From assembly GCF_016906305.1 (NCBI RefSeq), contig NZ_JADDOL010000005.1, positions 1 to 64,000 of the forward strand: 64,000 nt of DNA, read 5' to 3'. Source of the stretch: Alloalcanivorax marinus. GTDB lineage: Bacteria; Pseudomonadota; Gammaproteobacteria; Pseudomonadales; Alcanivoracaceae. A program made the translations under genes and the position numbers. Positions 59,757-64,000 of this stretch are shown in pieces. Each line of letters begins with the position of its first letter. The first letter of the stretch is position 1. A model generated the notes under the pieces. It was not told the origin of the DNA, did not search any database, and was given only the letters and a program-made list of their open reading frames with translations.

Positions 59757-59785
59757 ATTTTAGGACGTAACCGCCCTGGTGTCAC
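59757..59785 (-). promoter_or_regulatory. probable carAB promoter
   Basis: On the minus strand GTGACA (5 of 6) and TAAAAT (5 of 6) with exactly 17 bp between. Transcripts starting near 59750 would pass the hairpin at 59652-59681 before carA. A tiny frame MGERVAV lies in the leader; I cannot tell whether it is translated. Confidence 0.65.
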
Positions 59786-59808
59786 GTCGCAGGCTCGGAT
59801 TCGCGGTA

Positions 59809-59860
59809 ATCGCGGCTGAAGCCGCTCCTACACTTGCCGCAGGAGCGGCTTCAGCCGCGA
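59809..59860. repeat. REP-type inverted pair
   Basis: ATCGCGGCTGAAGCCGCTCC plus TAC (59809-59831) faces GCAGGAGCGGCTTCAGCCGC plus GA (59839-59860) with only 7 bp between. Located between the dapB stop and the carA promoter. Confidence 0.88.
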
Positions 59861-59868
59861 GAAGCGCC

Positions 59869-60702
<834 letters not shown>

Positions 60703-61830
60703 TCAGAGCCCTTCGAAGAACCGCTTGACGCCCTCGAACCAACTGGTGCGGCGCGGGTTGTGACGCTCACCGCCCTTTTCCAGGGAATCCTGGAACTGGC
60801 GCAGCAGGTCTTTCTGGTCCCCGGACAGCTTCACCGGGGTCTCCACCACCACCTTGCACAGCAGGTCGCCGGGCGGCCCGCCGCGTACCGGGGTGACGCC
60901 CTTGCCACGCAGCCGGAACAGTTTGCCGGTCTGGGTCTCCGGCGGCACCTTCAATTTGACCTGGCCGTTCAGGGTCGGCACGTCCAGTTCGCCGCCCAGG
61001 GCCGCGTCCACGAAGCTGAGCGGCACTTCCACGTGCAGGTTCTCGCCGTCGCGCTTGAAGATGTCGTGCTCACGGACCGCCACCTGCACATACAGGTCGC
61101 CGGGAGGGGCCCCGTTCATGCCCGCCTCGCCCTTGCCGGCCAGACGGATGCGGTCGCCGGTGTCGACGCCGGCGGGAATTTTCACCGACAGGGTGCGGGT
61201 GGTCTGTACCCGGCCCTGGCCGCCGCAATGGCCGCAGGGGTTTTCCACCACCTTGCCTTCGCCGTGGCAGGTGGGGCAGGCCTGCTGCACCGTGAAGAAA
61301 CCCTGCTGCATGCGCACCTGGCCCATGCCGTTACAGGTCGGGCAGGTCACCGGCTGCTCGCCGGCCTGGGCGCCGCTGCCGTCACAGACCTCGCAGGTGT
61401 CCCAGCTGGGCACGCGGATCTTTTCCTCGCAGCCACGCACCGCCTGTTCCAGGGTCAGCTCCAGGGTATAGCGCAGATCGGCGCCCCGGGCCGGGCCGCG
61501 CCGGCCACCGCCGCCGAAGATATCGCCGAAAATGTCACCGAAGATATCGCCGAAGCCGCCACCGCCGAAGCCCCCGGCGCCACCGCCGCCGAAGCCGCCC
61601 TGGCCATTGACCCCGGCATGGCCGAACTGGTCGTAGGCGGCGCGCTTCTGCTCGTCGGAGAGCACCTCGTAGGCTTCCTTGGCCTCCTTGAACTTGGCCA
61701 CCGCCTCCTGGTCATCCGGGTTGCGGTCCGGATGGTACTTCATGGCCAGGCGTCGGTAGGCCTTTTTCAGATCCTGCTGGCCGGCGTCCTTGCCCACCCC
61801 CAGCACTTCGTAATAATCACGTTTGGACAT
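60703..61830 (-). CDS. dnaJ: chaperone DnaJ
   Basis: Hsp40 co-chaperone of DnaK. 375 residues: J domain with HPD (YHPDRNPDD), Gly/Phe-rich linker ([14 protein letters not shown]), four zinc-binding repeats [24 protein letters not shown] and CGHCGGQG, and C-terminal substrate domains. Confidence 0.98.
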   Translation of the reverse strand: MSKRDYYEVLGVGKDAGQQDLKKAYRRLAMKYHPDRNPDDQEAVAKFKEAKEAYEVLSDEQKRAAYDQFGHAGVNGQGGFGGGGAGGFGGGGFGDIFGDIFGDIFGGGGRRGPARGADLRYTLELTLEQAVRGCEEKIRVPSWDTCEVCDGSGAQAGEQPVTCPTCNGMGQVRMQQGFFTVQQACPTCHGEGKVVENPCGHCGGQGRVQTTRTLSVKIPAGVDTGDRIRLAGKGEAGMNGAPPGDLYVQVAVREHDIFKRDGENLHVEVPLSFVDAALGGELDVPTLNGQVKLKVPPETQTGKLFRLRGKGVTPVRGGPPGDLLCKVVVETPVKLSGDQKDLLRQFQDSLEKGGERHNPRRTSWFEGVKRFFEGL

Positions 61831-61858
61831 AGAAATTCAACTTGCCGTGAAGCAGAAA

Positions 61859-61936
61859 CGCCGGCGCTTTATGCCGGCGATAAATATGCTCTGACGCGTG
61901 ACCCCGAACGCTCAACGCTTAGCGTCGAGCGTTCGG
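61859..61936 (-). other. two hairpins between dnaK and dnaJ
   Basis: CGCCGGC-N7-GCCGGCG at 61859-61879 and CCGAACGCTC-N13-GAGCGTTCGG at 61904-61936; the second has a nested ACGCTTAGCGT palindrome in its loop. Neither has a U-run on the minus strand. They probably shape differential stability of the dnaK and dnaJ message segments. Confidence 0.6.
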
Positions 61937-61949
61937 TGTCGGGCCTCAA

Positions 61950-63875
61950 TCACTTCTTCTTATCGTCGTCGACTTCCTCGAACTCGGCGTCGACGACATC
62001 ATCACCGGAGGCCTTCTGCTGCTGGCCGGCGTCGGCGCCGCCCTGCTCGGCCTGCTGGGCTTCGGCATACATCTTCTGTGCCAGGGAACCGGAGGCCTCG
62101 GTGAGCGCCTTGGTCTTGGCCTCGATGTCGTCCTTGTCGCTGCCCTTGAGCGCCTGCTCCAGGTCGGAGATCGCCGTGTTGATGGCTTCCTTCTCCTCGT
62201 CGCTGGCCTTGTCACCCGCCTCTTCCAGGGTCTTGCGGGTGGCGTGCACCAGGTGGTCGCCCTGGTTGCGGGCCTGCACCAGCTCCTCGAACTTCTTGTC
62301 CTCGTCGGCGTGGGCCTCGGCGTCCTTGACCATCTGATCAATCTCGTCGTCGGACAGACCGGACGATGCCTTGATCTGGATCGATTGCTCCTTGCCGGTG
62401 GCCTTGTCCTTGGCGCCCACGTGCAGAATGCCGTTGGCGTCGATGTCGAAGGTCACCTCGATCTGCGGCACGCCGCGCGGCGCCGGCGGAATGTCTTCCA
62501 GGTTGAACTGACCCAGGGACTTGTTCTGCCCGGCCTGTTTGCGCTCGCCCTGCAGCACGTGCACGGTCACCGCGGTCTGGTTGTCCTCGGCGGTGGAGAA
62601 CACCTGCGACGCGTTGGTCGGGATGGTGGTGTTCTTCTCGATGATCGGCGTCATCACGCCACCCATGGTTTCGATACCCAGGGTCAGCGGGGTCACGTCG
62701 AGCAGCAGCACGTCCTTGACGTCGCCGGCCAGTACCGCGCCCTGAATGGCGGCACCGATGGCCACGGCCTCGTCCGGGTTGACGTCCTTACGGGCTTCCT
62801 TGCCGAAGAAGTCGGCCACTTTCTTCTGCACCATGGGCATGCGGGTCTGACCACCCACCAGGATCACGTCGGTGATGTCGGAGGCTTTCACGCCGGCATC
62901 GCTGAGCGCGGTCTTGCACGGCTCCAGGGAGCGGGTCACCAGCTGCTCCACCAGGGATTCCAGCTTGGCGCGGGTCAGCTTCACCACCAGGTGCTTGGGA
63001 CCGGTCTGGTCGGCGGTGATGTACGGCAGGTTGACCTCGGTCTGCTCCGCGGAGGACAGCTCGATCTTGGCTTTCTCGGCGGCTTCCTTGAGGCGCTGCA
63101 TGGCCAGGGCGTCACCGCCCAGGTCAATGCCGGAGTCCTTTTTGAACTGGTCGGCCAGGTAGTTGATGATCGCCAGGTCGAAGTCCTCGCCACCCAGGAA
63201 GGTGTCGCCGTTGGTGGCCAGCACCTCGAACTGATGCTCACCGTCCACTTCGGCGATCTCGATGATGGAGATGTCGAAGGTACCGCCACCCAGGTCGTAG
63301 ACCGCGATGGTGCGGTCGCCGCCTTTCTTGTCCAGACCATAGGCCAGGGCCGCGGCGGTGGGCTCGTTGATGATGCGCTTCACCTCGAGGCCGGCGATAC
63401 GACCGGCGTCCTTGGTGGCCTGGCGCTGGGAGTCATTGAAGTAGGCCGGCACGGTGATCACCGCCTCGGTGACTTCCTCGCCCAGGTAGTCTTCCGCGGT
63501 CTTCTTCATTTTCTTGAGGACCTGCGCGGAAATCTGCGGCGGCGCCTGCTTCTCGCCCTTCACTTCCACCCAGGCGTCACCGTTGTCGGCCTTGGTGATC
63601 TTGTAGGGCACCATCTTGATGTCCTTCTGCACCACGTCGTCTTCGAAACGACGGCCGATCAGACGCTTGACCGCGTACAGGGTGTTGGTGGGGTTGGTCA
63701 CCGCCTGACGCTTGGCGGCCTGACCGACGAGGATCTCGTTGTCCTCGGTGTAGGCGATGATGGACGGCGTGGTCCGCGCGCCCTCGGCGTTCTCGATTAC
63801 CTTGGTTTTGTCCCCTTCCATGACAGCGACACAGCTGTTGGTGGTGCCAAGGTCGATACCAATGATCTTACCCAT
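61950..63875 (-). CDS. dnaK: chaperone DnaK (Hsp70)
   Basis: 641 residues. ATPase domain with [26 protein letters not shown] and the [11 protein letters not shown] signature; substrate domain and C-terminal lid ending in an acidic [10 protein letters not shown] tail. AGGAG-like GAAGGAGA upstream of the ATG. The sigma-32-type promoter at 63953-63980 gives heat-shock control; grpE is not in the window. Confidence 0.99.
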   Translation of the reverse strand: MGKIIGIDLGTTNSCVAVMEGDKTKVIENAEGARTTPSIIAYTEDNEILVGQAAKRQAVTNPTNTLYAVKRLIGRRFEDDVVQKDIKMVPYKITKADNGDAWVEVKGEKQAPPQISAQVLKKMKKTAEDYLGEEVTEAVITVPAYFNDSQRQATKDAGRIAGLEVKRIINEPTAAALAYGLDKKGGDRTIAVYDLGGGTFDISIIEIAEVDGEHQFEVLATNGDTFLGGEDFDLAIINYLADQFKKDSGIDLGGDALAMQRLKEAAEKAKIELSSAEQTEVNLPYITADQTGPKHLVVKLTRAKLESLVEQLVTRSLEPCKTALSDAGVKASDITDVILVGGQTRMPMVQKKVADFFGKEARKDVNPDEAVAIGAAIQGAVLAGDVKDVLLLDVTPLTLGIETMGGVMTPIIEKNTTIPTNASQVFSTAEDNQTAVTVHVLQGERKQAGQNKSLGQFNLEDIPPAPRGVPQIEVTFDIDANGILHVGAKDKATGKEQSIQIKASSGLSDDEIDQMVKDAEAHADEDKKFEELVQARNQGDHLVHATRKTLEEAGDKASDEEKEAINTAISDLEQALKGSDKDDIEAKTKALTEASGSLAQKMYAEAQQAEQGGADAGQQQKASGDDVVDAEFEEVDDDKKK

Positions 63876-63952
63876 AGTGCTCCATTCTCCTTCACACGGT
63901 CCGGACCCCTTTCAGGCCGCCCGGACAGCTGAACCTTATTGACTTGCCAGCT

Positions 63953-63980
63953 ATATGGCGGCTGGCTTGCGCTTTTCAAG
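63953..63980 (-). promoter_or_regulatory. sigma-32 heat-shock promoter of dnaK
   Basis: On the minus strand CTTGAA (63975-63980) and CGCCATAT (63953-63960) are 14 bp apart, close to the sigma-32 consensus CTTGAA and CCCCATNT (one mismatch). It lies about 80 bp before dnaK. Confidence 0.75.
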
Positions 63981-64000
63981 AGTGCCGCGACCGGGGCTCC

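Overview
The window reads as a stretch of high-GC chromosome from a marine-type gammaproteobacterium. The gene order (dnaK-dnaJ-dapB-carAB, greA, rlmE-ftsH-folP-glmM-tpiA-secG-tRNA-Leu-tRNA-fMet-rimP-nusA-infB-rbfA-truB-rpsO-pnp, and dksA-gluQ-cbrXAB-crcZ-pcnB-folK-panBC) matches the Pseudomonas/Oceanospirillales branch. My best guess is the Alcanivorax/Alloalcanivorax group; this is inference from synteny and protein style, not a database match. No prophage, insertion sequence, CRISPR array or plasmid gene was seen, so this is core chromosome with a few local oddities.

Layout. 1-250: leader and strong promoter of a ribosomal RNA operon running leftward out of the window, just downstream of tyrS. 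254-8055: tyrS, then the divergent mepM-like/anmK pair, then a leftward group (PAP2 phosphatase, erpA, bactofilin, DUF6776-type coiled-coil protein, ClC channel). 8230-11473: hemJ, thiD, thiE and hemL. 11541-20175: ybaK, a TPR lipoprotein, an EcsC protein, PBP1b, a PfkB kinase/Rieske/SrkA cluster, sfsA and an aminotransferase. 20469-32620: dksA with a very long histone-H1-like tail, gluQ, cbrX-cbrA-cbrB, a CrcZ-like small RNA, pcnB, folK, a deoxynucleoside kinase and panB-panC-panD. 32967-38692: acs, then a MarR-controlled EmrAB-type efflux operon and a lipoprotein. 38784-63875: a long block of mostly leftward housekeeping genes for RNA decay, translation, protein export, cell-wall precursors, folate, proteolysis, pyrimidine/arginine synthesis, lysine synthesis and heat shock.

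How it works together. The most informative region is 20.4-27.7 kb. CbrA/CbrB is the pseudomonad carbon/nitrogen-balance two-component system. Its usual output, the Crc/Hfq decoy RNA CrcZ, is present here as an A-rich RNA between cbrB and pcnB. However, CbrB has lost the GAFTGA loop needed to contact sigma-54, and I could find no -24/-12 promoter before the RNA, so the circuit appears to have moved to another sigma factor. A perfect GTGTTACC-N14-GGTAACAC dyad upstream of the RNA is the likely operator. AANAANAA sites over the cbrB ribosome-binding site and in the acs leader are candidate targets of the same system.

Other items worth attention are a DksA whose first ~290 residues are a Lys/Ala-rich H1-like tail, a ~76-residue lower-GC segment inside tyrS, an IscR-type site before erpA, a terminator hairpin inside the carA leader, a duplicated tRNA-Leu 3' end, and three REP-type palindromes at gene borders.
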